DNA from: Pedobacter cryoconitis
GTDB lineage: Bacteria > Bacteroidota > Bacteroidia > Sphingobacteriales > Sphingobacteriaceae
Direction of reading: 5' to 3'
DNA: 64,000 nucleotides
Assembly: GCF_003259615.1 (NCBI RefSeq)
Contig: NZ_QLLR01000012.1
Coordinates: 1 to 64,000 of the forward strand
The translations under genes and the position numbers were made by a program. The stretch's first letter is position 1; every line of letters begins with the position of its first letter. This document shows, one piece after another, positions 37,613 to 46,344 of this stretch. The notes beneath the pieces were generated by a model. It had not been told where the DNA came from. It saw only the letters and a list, made by a program, of their open reading frames with translations, and made no database searches.

Positions 37613-37645
37613 TGCGGTTGTATCTTAAAAGATACAGCCGCTTTT
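37613..37645 (+). terminator. Terminator after the cysteine peptidase gene
   Basis: GCGGTTGTATC pairs with GATACAGCCGC (one G-U) around TTAAAA, followed by a run of six T. The stem sequence is nearly the same as the terminator at 36388-36425. Confidence 0.92.
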
Positions 37646-37668
37646 TTATAGTAGTAGAATTCAAATTC

Positions 37669-37923
37669 CTAATCTTTCACAGGTTCTGCAGCTTCCACTG
37701 GTGCTTCCGGATCTAATTCAACACATCCTTCTTTATCTTTTCTTGCAAAAAGTATAGGGTAAAGAAAAAGAAGAGCACTCAGCATCAGGAATAATCCCGA
37801 AGCCTCCAATACATATTTACTCCATGCTACCTCATTAGCACCCAGAATCAAATAAGTGACAAGAGCGATTATAGCTAGGATCAAGGCAAGTACCGCCTTC
37901 TGAAGTTTCATTACTTTAATCAT
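37669..37923 (-). CDS. Small two-helix membrane protein of unknown function
   Basis: An 84-residue protein, or 79 if translation starts at the second ATG (37908). Two hydrophobic helices are visible (AVLALILAIIALVTYLILGA and YVLEASGLFLMLSALLFLYPILF), followed by a short acidic tail rich in Glu, Pro and Ala (from about 62). I do not recognise the family. It lies alone between a terminator and the ileS promoter region on the opposite strand. Confidence 0.65.
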   Translation of the reverse strand: MIKVMKLQKAVLALILAIIALVTYLILGANEVAWSKYVLEASGLFLMLSALLFLYPILFARKDKEGCVELDPEAPVEAAEPVKD

Positions 37924-38105
37924 GACTTTTTCTGAGATTGTTATTGTTAATTTATATGATTTACAGCGCTAAAAATCCGTTTGATATATTTTTATCCTCC
38001 GGATTAAAATCGTTTTAAAATATCAGCATCAAAAACCAAACCAATTTAAGTTTTTGAAGATCAATGTATTTCCTGAATACCTACCTTTTTTTAATTCTTA
38101 ATCCT

Positions 38106-38113
38106 TAACTTTG
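38106..38113 (+). promoter_or_regulatory. Probable -7 promoter box for ileS
   Basis: TAACTTTG fits TAnnTTTG and lies 29 bases before the ileS ATG. No T-box or other leader structure is apparent in the 219 bases upstream. Confidence 0.55.
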
Positions 38114-38142
38114 CATCCTCATTTTTTTAAGATACTGGATTG

Positions 38143-41100
38143 ATGTATAGGGAATTTAAACAATTAGAACTACCTAAGATAGGCGAAGAGATACTAGAGT
38201 TTTGGAAGGCAGAAAATATATTTGAAAAAAGTATTTCTACCCGTTCAAAAGCTAACCCATTTACTTTTTATGAAGGCCCGCCTTCAGCTAACGGCATGCC
38301 TGGTATTCACCACGTCATGGCTCGTGCTATTAAAGATATTTTCTGTCGTTATAAAACTCTTAAAGGTTTCCAGGTGAAACGTAAAGGTGGCTGGGATACG
38401 CATGGTTTGCCTATTGAGCTTGCTGTAGAGAAGAAACTGGGTATCACAAAAGTTGACATCGGAATCAAAATTACGGTGGAAGAATACAATGCAGCCTGCC
38501 GTGAAGAAGTAATGCGTTATACCGATATATGGAATGACCTGACGAAAAAAATGGGCTATTGGGTAGATCTGGAGAAACCTTATATCACCTACGAAAACGA
38601 ATATATTGAGTCTCTTTGGTGGATATTGAAAACCTTTTATGACAAAGGGCTTTTATACAAAGGATATACCGTACAACCCTACTCTCCTGCTGCAGGAACA
38701 GGTTTAAGTTCTCATGAACTGAACCAGCCAGGTACGTACAAAATGTTAAAAGATACTTCGATCACTGCGCAGTTCGCTATCAAAAGAGAGCAGCAGCACC
38801 CGGCGATGTCTTCTATATTTGAAAATGATACAGAAGATACTTCTTTTATCGCCTGGACAACTACACCATGGACTTTACCGTCTAACGGTGCACTGGCGGT
38901 TGGCGCAAAGATCAATTATGTAAAAGTTAAAACTTTCAATCAATATACTTTCTTACCGGTCAGTGTAATATTAGCGAAGGATTTAGTCGGGAAACACTTT
39001 AAAGCTGAAGCAAAAGATACTTCTTTTGAAGACTATAAAGGTGGTGATAAACTGATTCCGTGGACAATCACGGCCGAGTTTACAGGTAAAGATCTGGTTG
39101 GTGTGGTTTATCATCAGCTGATGCCTTATGTAACAAACGCTGAATTAGAAGCTAAAGCTTTCCGTGTAATCCCTGCTGACTATGTAACTACTGAAGATGG
39201 TACGGGTATCGTGCATCTTGCAGCTGTATTTGGGGCAGACGATTTTCGTGTTGTCAAAGAGAACGACATGCCATATGTAATGGTGAAAGATGAACAGGGC
39301 AACGAACTTCCGCTAGTTAACAAACAAGGTAAATTCGTTGACGAGGTTACTGATTTCGCTGGTTATTATGTGAAAGAAGAATATTATAGTGATGAGGAAC
39401 GTAAAGCTCCTGATTTCAAGCCGACAGACGTGCTGATCGCTATTAAACTGAAAGAAGAGAACAAAGCGTTTGACGTTAAAAAATACGAACACAGTTATCC
39501 GCATTGCTGGAGAACTGATAAGCCTATTTTATACTATCCGCTGGATAGCTGGTTTATCAAAACTACAGCTGTAAAAGATAAAATGGTAGCCTTGAACAAG
39601 ACGATCAACTGGAAGCCGGAAGCTACAGGAACAGGCCGTTTTGGTAACTGGCTTGAAAACCTGGTAGACTGGAATTTATCACGCTCCCGCTATTGGGGAA
39701 CTCCTTTACCGATCTGGAGAACTCAGGATGGTACGGAAGAAAAATGTATTGGCTCTATCGCAGAACTGAATGCAGAGATCAAAAAGTCTGTGGAAGCTGG
39801 TTTTATGGAAGCTGCTTTTGAATTGAAAGATATGCACCGTCCTTTTGTGGATGATGTGATCCTGACTTCTTCAAAAGGAGAGAAAATGACCCGTGAACTG
39901 GACCTGATCGATGTATGGTTTGATAGTGGCGCGATGCCTTATGCGCAATGGCATTATCCTTTTGAAAACCAGGAAGAGTTTGAGAATGCTTACCCGGCAG
40001 ATTTTATTGCTGAAGGTGTAGATCAGACCCGCGGATGGTTCTTTACGTTACATGCAATTGCGGTAATGTTAAGCGAAACCAGCGAAGAGATCAAAGCAGT
40101 AAATGAGCGTATCGGCAATAAAGGCATTGCTTATAAAAATGTCGTTTCCAATGGATTGGTACTGGATAAAAACGGTAACAAAATGTCTAAACGTTTAGGC
40201 AATGGCGTTGATCCTTTCCATACGATTGATACTTACAGTGCTGATGCAACCAGATGGTATATGATCAGCAATGCTTCTCCATGGGACAACCTGAAGTTCA
40301 GTACTGAAGGCCTGGATGAGGTTAGACGTAAGTTCTTTGGTACGTTATACAATACTTATGCTTTCTTCGCCTTATACGCGAACATTGATAAGTTTGAGAT
40401 CGATGAAGAAAATGAAACGCCTGTAAAGGATCGTTCTGAGCTTGACAGATGGATTTTATCGCTGTTACAGAACCTGATCAACGAGGTGGATGATAGTTAT
40501 AATACTTATGAGCCTACTAAAGCAGCGAGAGCTATTCAGACTTTTGTAGATGAGCATTTAAGTAACTGGTATATCCGTTTATCACGCCGCCGCTTCTGGA
40601 AGGGTGAAATGACTGCGGATAAAAAGGCTGCTTATGAGACTTTGTATACTTGTTTAATGAGTGTATCTCAGTTAATGTCTCCGGTTGCACCTTTCTTCGC
40701 GGATTGGTTATACCAAAACTTATCAGTTAATAAAAAGACTGCTGAACAATCAGTGCATCTGAGCTTGTGGAAAGAGGGTGATACTTCACTGATCGACACA
40801 GAATTGAACGAGCGAATGGAGCTTGCACAGAATATTTCTTCGATGGCGCTTTCGTTAAGGAAGAAATCAAGCATCAATGTGCGTCAGCCGCTGGCTAAGA
40901 TTTTACTGCCTGTTCTGGACAAAACTTTCCAGGAAAGAATAGAACTGGTGAAGGAAATCATCTTATCTGAGACTAATATCAAGGATATTGAATACATCAC
41001 TGACACTGCTGGTTTCATCAAGAAAAAGATCAAGCCTAATTTCAAAGCTCTGGGCCCAAAGGTGGGTAAGGACATGAAATCGGTAGCTGAAACAATTAGT

Positions 41101-41535
41101 GGGATGAGTGCGGAAGATTTAAGCAAATTTGAAGCTGAAGGTTCTTATCTTGTACCGGGTACCAGCTATGTAATTTTACTGGAAGACGTGGAAATCATTG
41201 CGGAAGACATTCCTGGATGGCAGGTAACAAATATCGGAAACCTTACGGTTGCCCTGGATGTTACGATAACCGACGTATTGAAAGAGGAAGGTTTATCGCG
41301 TGAGCTGATCAACAGAATCCAGAATTTAAGAAAAGAGCTTAATTTCGAAGTGACTGATCGCATTACCGTGAGTTTACAAAACGATAATTTGATCGCCGCA
41401 GCGGTAGCACAGAATAAAGCATACATTTGCGCTGAAATATTAGCGGATGATATTAATTTGATAACTAATTTAGATAAAGGAAACACAATCGTAATCGATG
41501 AGGTTGAATTACTGATTTCGATTGCAAAACAATAA
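38143..41535 (+). CDS. ileS: Isoleucyl-tRNA synthetase
   Basis: A class I tRNA synthetase of 1130 residues. The ATG at 38143 is chosen over the TTG one codon before. The HIGH-like motif is PSANGMPGIHH, followed by RKGGWDTHGLPIE, the editing domain with TTPWTLPSNGAL, and KMSKRLGN as the KMSKS motif; anticodon-binding helices follow. The length and the form of the motifs fit the eukaryote-like IleRS2 type common in Bacteroidota rather than the 940-residue E. coli type with a C-terminal zinc finger. IleRS2 enzymes are often less sensitive to mupirocin, which is family knowledge and not shown here. It is first in an operon with the DksA-like and lspA genes. Confidence 0.98.
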   Translation: MYREFKQLELPKIGEEILEFWKAENIFEKSISTRSKANPFTFYEGPPSANGMPGIHHVMARAIKDIFCRYKTLKGFQVKRKGGWDTHGLPIELAVEKKLGITKVDIGIKITVEEYNAACREEVMRYTDIWNDLTKKMGYWVDLEKPYITYENEYIESLWWILKTFYDKGLLYKGYTVQPYSPAAGTGLSSHELNQPGTYKMLKDTSITAQFAIKREQQHPAMSSIFENDTEDTSFIAWTTTPWTLPSNGALAVGAKINYVKVKTFNQYTFLPVSVILAKDLVGKHFKAEAKDTSFEDYKGGDKLIPWTITAEFTGKDLVGVVYHQLMPYVTNAELEAKAFRVIPADYVTTEDGTGIVHLAAVFGADDFRVVKENDMPYVMVKDEQGNELPLVNKQGKFVDEVTDFAGYYVKEEYYSDEERKAPDFKPTDVLIAIKLKEENKAFDVKKYEHSYPHCWRTDKPILYYPLDSWFIKTTAVKDKMVALNKTINWKPEATGTGRFGNWLENLVDWNLSRSRYWGTPLPIWRTQDGTEEKCIGSIAELNAEIKKSVEAGFMEAAFELKDMHRPFVDDVILTSSKGEKMTRELDLIDVWFDSGAMPYAQWHYPFENQEEFENAYPADFIAEGVDQTRGWFFTLHAIAVMLSETSEEIKAVNERIGNKGIAYKNVVSNGLVLDKNGNKMSKRLGNGVDPFHTIDTYSADATRWYMISNASPWDNLKFSTEGLDEVRRKFFGTLYNTYAFFALYANIDKFEIDEENETPVKDRSELDRWILSLLQNLINEVDDSYNTYEPTKAARAIQTFVDEHLSNWYIRLSRRRFWKGEMTADKKAAYETLYTCLMSVSQLMSPVAPFFADWLYQNLSVNKKTAEQSVHLSLWKEGDTSLIDTELNERMELAQNISSMALSLRKKSSINVRQPLAKILLPVLDKTFQERIELVKEIILSETNIKDIEYITDTAGFIKKKIKPNFKALGPKVGKDMKSVAETISGMSAEDLSKFEAEGSYLVPGTSYVILLEDVEIIAEDIPGWQVTNIGNLTVALDVTITDVLKEEGLSRELINRIQNLRKELNFEVTDRITVSLQNDNLIAAAVAQNKAYICAEILADDINLITNLDKGNTIVIDEVELLISIAKQ

Positions 41536-41540
41536 TTAAC

Positions 41541-41924
41541 ATGGAAAAACCTACAAAAACCCGTTACTCAGATAACGAGCTACAAGAATTTAAAGAACTA
41601 ATCCAGGATAAACTGCGTATGGCGAGAGAGGAATTTCTCAACTTAACGAATTCTTTGAGCAGTCCGAATTCTAATGGTACAGAAGATACTTCTGGTACTT
41701 ACAAGACTTTGGAAGATGGTTCGGCCACTTTGGAGAAAGAGCAATTAAATCAATTAGCTGCACGTCAGAAAAAATTCATTGAGAATTTAGAAGCTGCTTT
41801 AGTACGTATTGAAAACAAAACTTATGGTATTTGCCGCGAAACTGGTAAATTAATCCAAAAAGAACGTTTACGTGCTGTACCTCATGCAACTTTAAGCATG
41901 GAAGCCAAATTGAAACAAGCATAA
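41541..41924 (+). CDS. TraR/DksA-family protein with degenerate zinc finger
   Basis: A 127-residue protein: a long N-terminal coiled coil (about 10-95) and a C-terminal DksA-type segment YGICRETGKLIQKERLRAVP. Normal DksA has a four-cysteine zinc finger; here only C98 remains and the other three positions are replaced by Thr/Ala/Glu-type residues, so zinc binding by this site is unlikely. DksA-type proteins bind the RNA polymerase secondary channel and modulate transcription with ppGpp. The gene is 6 bases after ileS and overlaps lspA by one base, an arrangement common in Bacteroidota (from memory). Function as a polymerase factor is inferred from the fold. Confidence 0.9.
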   Translation: MEKPTKTRYSDNELQEFKELIQDKLRMAREEFLNLTNSLSSPNSNGTEDTSGTYKTLEDGSATLEKEQLNQLAARQKKFIENLEAALVRIENKTYGICRETGKLIQKERLRAVPHATLSMEAKLKQA

Positions 41925-42526
41925 TGAAAGGCTATTCTAAACCTTTGCTGGTTATCTTCCTGGTCCTTTTAGTGGATCAGGTATTGAAGACCTGGATTAA
42001 AACTAATATGTATGTGGGTCAGGAATTCAAAATTATTGGCAACTGGTTCATTATACATTTTACGGAGAACAATGGAATGGCCTTCGGAATGGAGTTTGGT
42101 GGTGAATTCGGGAAACTGGCTTTATCATTATTCAGAATTGCTGCAGTAGCGGCAATTGGTTATGGTCTGCATCACCTGATCAAGCATAAGTATCACAGAG
42201 GACTTGTCCTGAATGTAGCGCTGATTTTTGCAGGTGCATTGGGCAATATCATTGACTCTGTAGCTTATGGCAAGATATATGGCTATTCTACACTGTTTCA
42301 TGGCCGTGTAGTGGATATGTTTTACTTTCCGATACTGGAAGGCATCTTCCCTAAATGGGTGCCTGTATGGGGCGGAGAAGACTACATTTTCTTCAGACCG
42401 GTGTTCAACGTTGCAGATGCTGCCATATCTGTCGGGGTAATCGCTATTCTGATCTTCCAGAAAAAGTATTTTAAGGAAGAGGTAAAGGAAGAGATCGGAC
42501 CGAATAATGAGGTCGTTGAAGATTAA
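41924..42526 (+). CDS. lspA: Lipoprotein signal peptidase (signal peptidase II)
   Basis: A 200-residue inner-membrane aspartic protease with four hydrophobic helices. The family motifs are FTENNGMAFG, GALGNIIDSV, and the two catalytic aspartates D131 (RVVDMFYFP) and D165 (FNVADAAI). It removes signal peptides from prolipoproteins, many of which are encoded in this window (SusD proteins, GH18, RNase, GldB). The insert between the two aspartates (about 136-160) is longer than in E. coli, as is usual in Bacteroidota. The start ATG overlaps the stop of the DksA-like gene (TAATG). Confidence 0.97.
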   Translation: MKGYSKPLLVIFLVLLVDQVLKTWIKTNMYVGQEFKIIGNWFIIHFTENNGMAFGMEFGGEFGKLALSLFRIAAVAAIGYGLHHLIKHKYHRGLVLNVALIFAGALGNIIDSVAYGKIYGYSTLFHGRVVDMFYFPILEGIFPKWVPVWGGEDYIFFRPVFNVADAAISVGVIAILIFQKKYFKEEVKEEIGPNNEVVED

Positions 42527-42543
42527 ATACTTTTAAACTAATT

Positions 42544-42573
42544 GAAAGGCTTTCCTGAAAGGGGAAGCCTTTT
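42544..42573 (+). terminator. Terminator after lspA
   Basis: AAAGGCTTTCC pairs with GGGAAGCCTTT around a short loop, followed by a T-run. It closes the ileS operon. Confidence 0.9.
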
Positions 42574-42719
42574 TTTTGATTTATCACACATTGCTGGAGA
42601 TTAAAAAGGCATTGCTCTTGAAAGATGGAATCAGGTTGAAAAGGTATTTTGTTTGGTGGTTGGTTGGAGAAAGAAAACAGAAAGAAAGATCAGGTGAATA
42701 GCTGGATGTTTTAGAGGTG

Positions 42720-43493
42720 TTAAAAAAGACGTTTATGGATTTCGTCCAGGTCTTCGGAGTTTGAGGCGTTTGGATGTTGTTTCCAATAGTCCAGGCCTTT
42801 TTGCAATGCCTGAAGGGATTTTTCGGGGTTACCGGCAAGCTGAAAGAAATCACTGGCTTTGTGGTGGCCGCTGTTTTTTGAGAGCAAGTTATTGGCAGCA
42901 TTTTCCCAGTCAGAGAAATGGTTCAGGGCAGGTATTCCAATGTTAAGGATGTTGTTCTTTAGCATAGTCAATACTTCTGGCCTTTGCGTTTCTTCAATGA
43001 TTTGGAAATGATATTCTTGTTGGTTATTGATTAACGGGAATTCCCAGTTTTCGATATTCCAATCCGGTTCGGTAAATAAGTGGTCATTCAGGGGCTTTGT
43101 TCCGTACTTGGCTCTGTACCACCTGGAGTATGCTTTTGAAGTTATGCTCCATATTGTCCAGAATTCTGCTGATATACCGGTTTCGTTGTGGCGGTTAAGC
43201 TGGAAGGTAATGGTCTGGGTGAAATCACCGGAGTTTCTTTTGAAAGTTAGGGGATTTTTGGAAAATGTAAATCCGGATTGGGTTAAGGGTTCCAGCAGAG
43301 TTGCTGTGATACTTGCCGTGATTAATTCTCTGGGGGCCGGTTGTCTGGTATTTTCCAATGTTATTCTTGTATTTATTGATTCAAGGTAAAGAATAATAAT
43401 TAATTGTGAATCTTTTTCCGGAGTATGGAATAAGTAAAAGCAGCGTGGTGATGATATAAAGACCTCTGATTTACAGTGGATTTTTATGAACAA
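42720..43493 (-). CDS. Hypothetical protein, DUF4304-like
   Basis: An open frame of 257 codons. The first 40 residues are unlike the rest and the real start may be a TTG near residue 45 (LENTRQPAPRELI). From there a run reads TASITATLLEPLTQSGFTF and NPLTFKRNSGDFTQTITFQ, which resembles the DUF4304 layout of a short alpha segment followed by two beta strands. A C-terminal helix pair (GNPEKSLQALQKGLDYWKQ) resembles a TPR-like unit. No signal peptide and no catalytic residues are recognised. It lies alone between lspA and the SIMPL gene. Function unknown; the family guess is tentative. Confidence 0.6.
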   Translation of the reverse strand: MFIKIHCKSEVFISSPRCFYLFHTPEKDSQLIIILYLESINTRITLENTRQPAPRELITASITATLLEPLTQSGFTFSKNPLTFKRNSGDFTQTITFQLNRHNETGISAEFWTIWSITSKAYSRWYRAKYGTKPLNDHLFTEPDWNIENWEFPLINNQQEYHFQIIEETQRPEVLTMLKNNILNIGIPALNHFSDWENAANNLLSKNSGHHKASDFFQLAGNPEKSLQALQKGLDYWKQHPNASNSEDLDEIHKRLF

Positions 43494-43618
43494 AATAAAT
43501 AAAGGCGGGCTGGGGGAATATTCTTAATTTGCAGGAAATTATAATTCTTCCATTATTATTATGGAATCGGCATGGTTTTTACATCTAATCTGTAAATACA
43601 CACAAATTGAAAATTATT

Positions 43619-44320
43619 ATGAGAAAGTTATTCGTCTTTGCCTTTGTTACTTTAATCAGTGTTAGTGCTATGGCTCAACAAGTAGATTTACGCAAAAAGA
43701 TCACCGTTAGCGGAACAGCCGAAACGGAAGTTACCCCGGATATTATTTATTTGAGCATTTCGCTGAAAGAGTATCTGAAAGATGGTAACAGCAAGAAAAA
43801 AGTGGAGATTACTGATTTAGAGAACCAGTTATATAAAGCTATTCAGGCTGCTGGTATTCCTAAGGAAAATTTAATGATCAATAGCTTATCAAGTTTCAAT
43901 ACTGCACCAGAGAAAAAGAAAAATCCTGATTTCTTAGTAAGCAAACAATATCGTTTGAAGGTTACTGATCTGAACAAATGGAATGAAATCATTGGTTCGG
44001 TAGATCCTAAGGGAGTAGCCTATACTAATATTGATAGTTATGATTATTCTAAAATTGAAGCTTTAAAGAAAGATTTAAAAATTAAAGCGTTACAGGCTGC
44101 TAAAACAAAAGCGACTTACCTGGTTGAGGCTTTAGGCAATCAATTGGGTAGCGTAATTGATATTCAGGAACAAGGTAATGAGAACTTCCCTGTTTACCGT
44201 GCAAGCGGAATGATGATGAAGTCTGCTATGGCTGAAGACGCTGGCGGTTCTGCACCGGAAATCGACTTCAAAAAGATTAAACTAAGCTATGTAATGAATA
44301 CTGTTTTCGAAATTAAATAG
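43619..44320 (+). CDS. SIMPL (DUF541) domain periplasmic protein
   Basis: A 233-residue exported protein. The ATG at 43619 (MRKLFVFAFVTLISVSAMAQ) is chosen because it gives a clean signal peptide; the frame is open upstream only from a TTG. The body matches the SIMPL/DUF541 family: KKITVSGTAETEVTPDIIYLSISL near the N-terminus, a central YRLKVTDLNKWNEII segment, and the alanine-rich helix KDLKIKALQAAKTKATYLVEALG followed by a beta strand. Members are periplasmic and linked with stress tolerance in several bacteria, but the biochemical role is unclear. The gene stands alone, followed by a terminator. Confidence 0.88.
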   Translation: MRKLFVFAFVTLISVSAMAQQVDLRKKITVSGTAETEVTPDIIYLSISLKEYLKDGNSKKKVEITDLENQLYKAIQAAGIPKENLMINSLSSFNTAPEKKKNPDFLVSKQYRLKVTDLNKWNEIIGSVDPKGVAYTNIDSYDYSKIEALKKDLKIKALQAAKTKATYLVEALGNQLGSVIDIQEQGNENFPVYRASGMMMKSAMAEDAGGSAPEIDFKKIKLSYVMNTVFEIK

Positions 44321-44429
44321 TGACTATTACTGTATACAGTATCTTAAAATCTGACTACCTATTTATTGTTTTTTAATTGTTGTCGATTCAGATAATACAT
44401 TAATAATCATCTATTCAGGAATAGACGGG

Positions 44430-44457
44430 AAACCTACCAACATTTTGGTAGGTTTTT
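44430..44457 (+). terminator. Terminator between SIMPL and the small membrane protein gene
   Basis: AAACCTACCAA pairs with TTGGTAGGTTT with a short loop, and ends in TTTTTTG. It lies 110 bases after the SIMPL stop and 48 bases before the next gene. Confidence 0.88.
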
Positions 44458-44504
44458 TGTTATAAGTTGAGTCTGTCAATAACCACACAATTTAAATTAT
44501 AACC

Positions 44505-44813
44505 ATGAAAAAATTAATCTACTCATTCTTGTTAATCTTCGTTGTAGGATTAAGTGTTAACACAGTATCTGCTGCCACAGTTAAGGACAAAGTTGAAATG
44601 ACTACTGAGCAAAAAGTTCAGTTAGAAAGAATCACTAACCGTGTGGAAGAAATTAAAGCGATGGACAAATCTAATTTGTCAAGAGCTGAGAAAAAAGAAT
44701 TGCGCAAAGAGTTAAGAACGATGAAAAAAGAAGCCCGTGCTATGGGTGGAGGTGTTTATCTTTCTGTTGGTGCAATTATTATCATTATCTTATTATTGAT
44801 CCTGATTTTATAA
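44505..44813 (+). CDS. Small exported protein with C-terminal membrane helix
   Basis: A 102-residue protein. A signal peptide ends near TVSAA (residue 24). The middle (30-78) is highly charged and helical (TEQKVQLERITNRVEEI, SRAEKKELRKELRTMKKEAR), and the C-terminus is a single hydrophobic helix (VYLSVGAIIIIILLLILIL). This arrangement is frequent among small Bacteroidota proteins of unknown role (family impression only). The stop lies one base from the stop of the convergent amidohydrolase gene. Confidence 0.8.
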   Translation: MKKLIYSFLLIFVVGLSVNTVSAATVKDKVEMTTEQKVQLERITNRVEEIKAMDKSNLSRAEKKELRKELRTMKKEARAMGGGVYLSVGAIIIIILLLILIL

Positions 44814-46253
44814 TCAAATCAAGGTTAACTTTAATAAAATCGGGTATTTCTTTATTGAAATACCCGATTTTTTATTTGCTGCTCCCTGGTTTTTATACTC
44901 CACACCGCTTTTTATAATTGTTCTTGCTGCGCTGAAGTTTGCGGGATCATCAAACGGATTTTTATCCCAGATAATTAAATCTGCCTGTTTGTCTTTTTCA
45001 ACAGTGCCCACCTGACCGGCAATTCCTATAGCCTCTGCCCCATTGTAAGTGGCTATTTTAAAAACATCAGCTATTGAAAATCCATATTCTGTCATAATAA
45101 TCAGTTCAGAAATCAGGGATTTTCCACCGTTAACCCCATCAGTACCAATACGCAGCTTAATTCCTTTGTCACTCATCAGCTTTGCATATTTCATCAATAT
45201 AGCAAAGTTGTCTTTGCATCGTTTGAGCTGTACTGCGGTCAGAAGCTTATCGGCAGGCTGTGTAAAGTAAGTAGGCTGAAATTGTTCGTACATCCTTTGT
45301 ATAGTGGTAGAAAAGGTAGCATGCTGGCTGGCAAGGCTATCTATTAAGACTTCCATTTTATGTTTTTCATGCTGATCGATATAGCTGAATGCTTCCAGGA
45401 ACATTTCCAGCACTTTGGACTCTGTGTCTGCCGGACCGTAGTTCGAAGTAAATTCTTTTTCAAATTGCCTGTATTCCTTTTCTGTCAGAATACCTGTCCC
45501 CAATGTCACAAGGTGTTCATAGTTGGTGAGGCCCATTTTCAAAGCTTGCATTATATGCAGGTGATGTGTACCAAAATCTCCGATATGGCCATAAGTTATC
45601 ATTCCAAGACTATCAGCTGTCTTTAAAACAGCTTCGGCTTCAGGTTTTCTTATGCGGTAATATAATTTGATATGTTTAATACCCAACCTGTGATATTCGA
45701 GTATTTTAGCTTTGGCTTTCGCCGGATTTTCCAGTTCTGCATGCCCGATATAGGGCGTTCGTTCTTCATCAGAAATTAAAGCAGCCCCACTCGTATAAAA
45801 GTCGGTGTACTGAGGATCAGGATGTTTTTGCCAGTCAAGAATCGGCGTTAACCACTTTTCAGGCTGGCCTAATATTAAAGCTGTAGTAGTACCATAAGGC
45901 AGATATGCGTCTGATAGTTTACGGTGCAGATATCCCAGGGAGTCCAGCGCCAGAAATTCAGGGGCCTTATCGTAATCTCCAAAAACATCTGTAGGATGTA
46001 TATGTGTATCGATAAAACCAGGTGTAACTAATCTGCCTTTAGCATTGATATTCTTTTTTCCGGCAATTTCTTTCGAAGTATGGATTATATCCACAATTTT
46101 TCCAGCATTGATCAGCAGCGTTTGATCATTTAATACTTTTCCTGATTTAACGTCTAATACTTTCGCATGGCTGATCACCAGCTCATATTTACCGGATTGG
46201 CTCCGGGCCGATAAAGCGAGCGCGATCAGAATCAGCGAAAACGATAATTTCAT
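44814..46253 (-). CDS. Secreted amidohydrolase (imidazolonepropionase/prolidase-like)
   Basis: A metal-dependent amidohydrolase of about 479 residues. The start at 46253 (MKLSFSLILIALALSARSQ) is preferred to the upstream frame start at 46295 because it gives a signal peptide and lies outside the serS terminator hairpin at 46277-46316. Family features are VTPGFIDTHIHPTDVFG (the HxH metal site), KHIKLYYRI with a likely bridging lysine, TYGHIGDFGTHH, LTNYEHL, RIGTDGVNGG with the last metal aspartate, and QVGTVEKDKQADLIIWDKNPFDDP. The substrate is unknown. Its last 20 or so codons run through a hairpin terminator (44837-44872), an oddity treated in the findings. Confidence 0.9.
   Translation of the reverse strand: MKLSFSLILIALALSARSQSGKYELVISHAKVLDVKSGKVLNDQTLLINAGKIVDIIHTSKEIAGKKNINAKGRLVTPGFIDTHIHPTDVFGDYDKAPEFLALDSLGYLHRKLSDAYLPYGTTTALILGQPEKWLTPILDWQKHPDPQYTDFYTSGAALISDEERTPYIGHAELENPAKAKAKILEYHRLGIKHIKLYYRIRKPEAEAVLKTADSLGMITYGHIGDFGTHHLHIMQALKMGLTNYEHLVTLGTGILTEKEYRQFEKEFTSNYGPADTESKVLEMFLEAFSYIDQHEKHKMEVLIDSLASQHATFSTTIQRMYEQFQPTYFTQPADKLLTAVQLKRCKDNFAILMKYAKLMSDKGIKLRIGTDGVNGGKSLISELIIMTEYGFSIADVFKIATYNGAEAIGIAGQVGTVEKDKQADLIIWDKNPFDDPANFSAARTIIKSGVEYKNQGAANKKSGISIKKYPILLKLTLI
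44837..44872. terminator. Bidirectional terminator inside the 3' end of the amidohydrolase gene
   Basis: AAAATCGGGTATTTC pairs with GAAATACCCGATTTT around TTTATT. A T-run follows on the plus strand and TTTTATT on the minus strand. It serves the small exported protein gene on the plus strand but overlaps the amidohydrolase coding end on the minus strand. Confidence 0.9.
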
Positions 46254-46276
46254 ACTCAAATATAGCTTAACAAATG

Positions 46277-46316
46277 CAAAAAGCCGCCTCATCATTTAAG
46301 ATAAAGCGGCTTTTTA
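46277..46316 (-). terminator. Terminator after serS
   Basis: AAAAGCCGC and GCGGCTTTT form the base of a stem (46278-46286 with 46306-46314) with A/T runs on both sides. It sits between serS and the amidohydrolase start and argues for the shorter amidohydrolase start. Confidence 0.85.
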
Positions 46317-46344
46317 TAAGCTGATTAAAGCTTTTATGCAAGGG

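Noticed and set aside
42584..42901. 105-codon frame on the minus strand overlapping the DUF4304-like gene
   Set aside because: It overlaps in another frame with low-complexity residues; no support over the main frame.
46254..46295. Longer N-terminus of the amidohydrolase
   Set aside because: It overlaps the serS terminator hairpin, and the ATG at 46253 gives a clean signal peptide.
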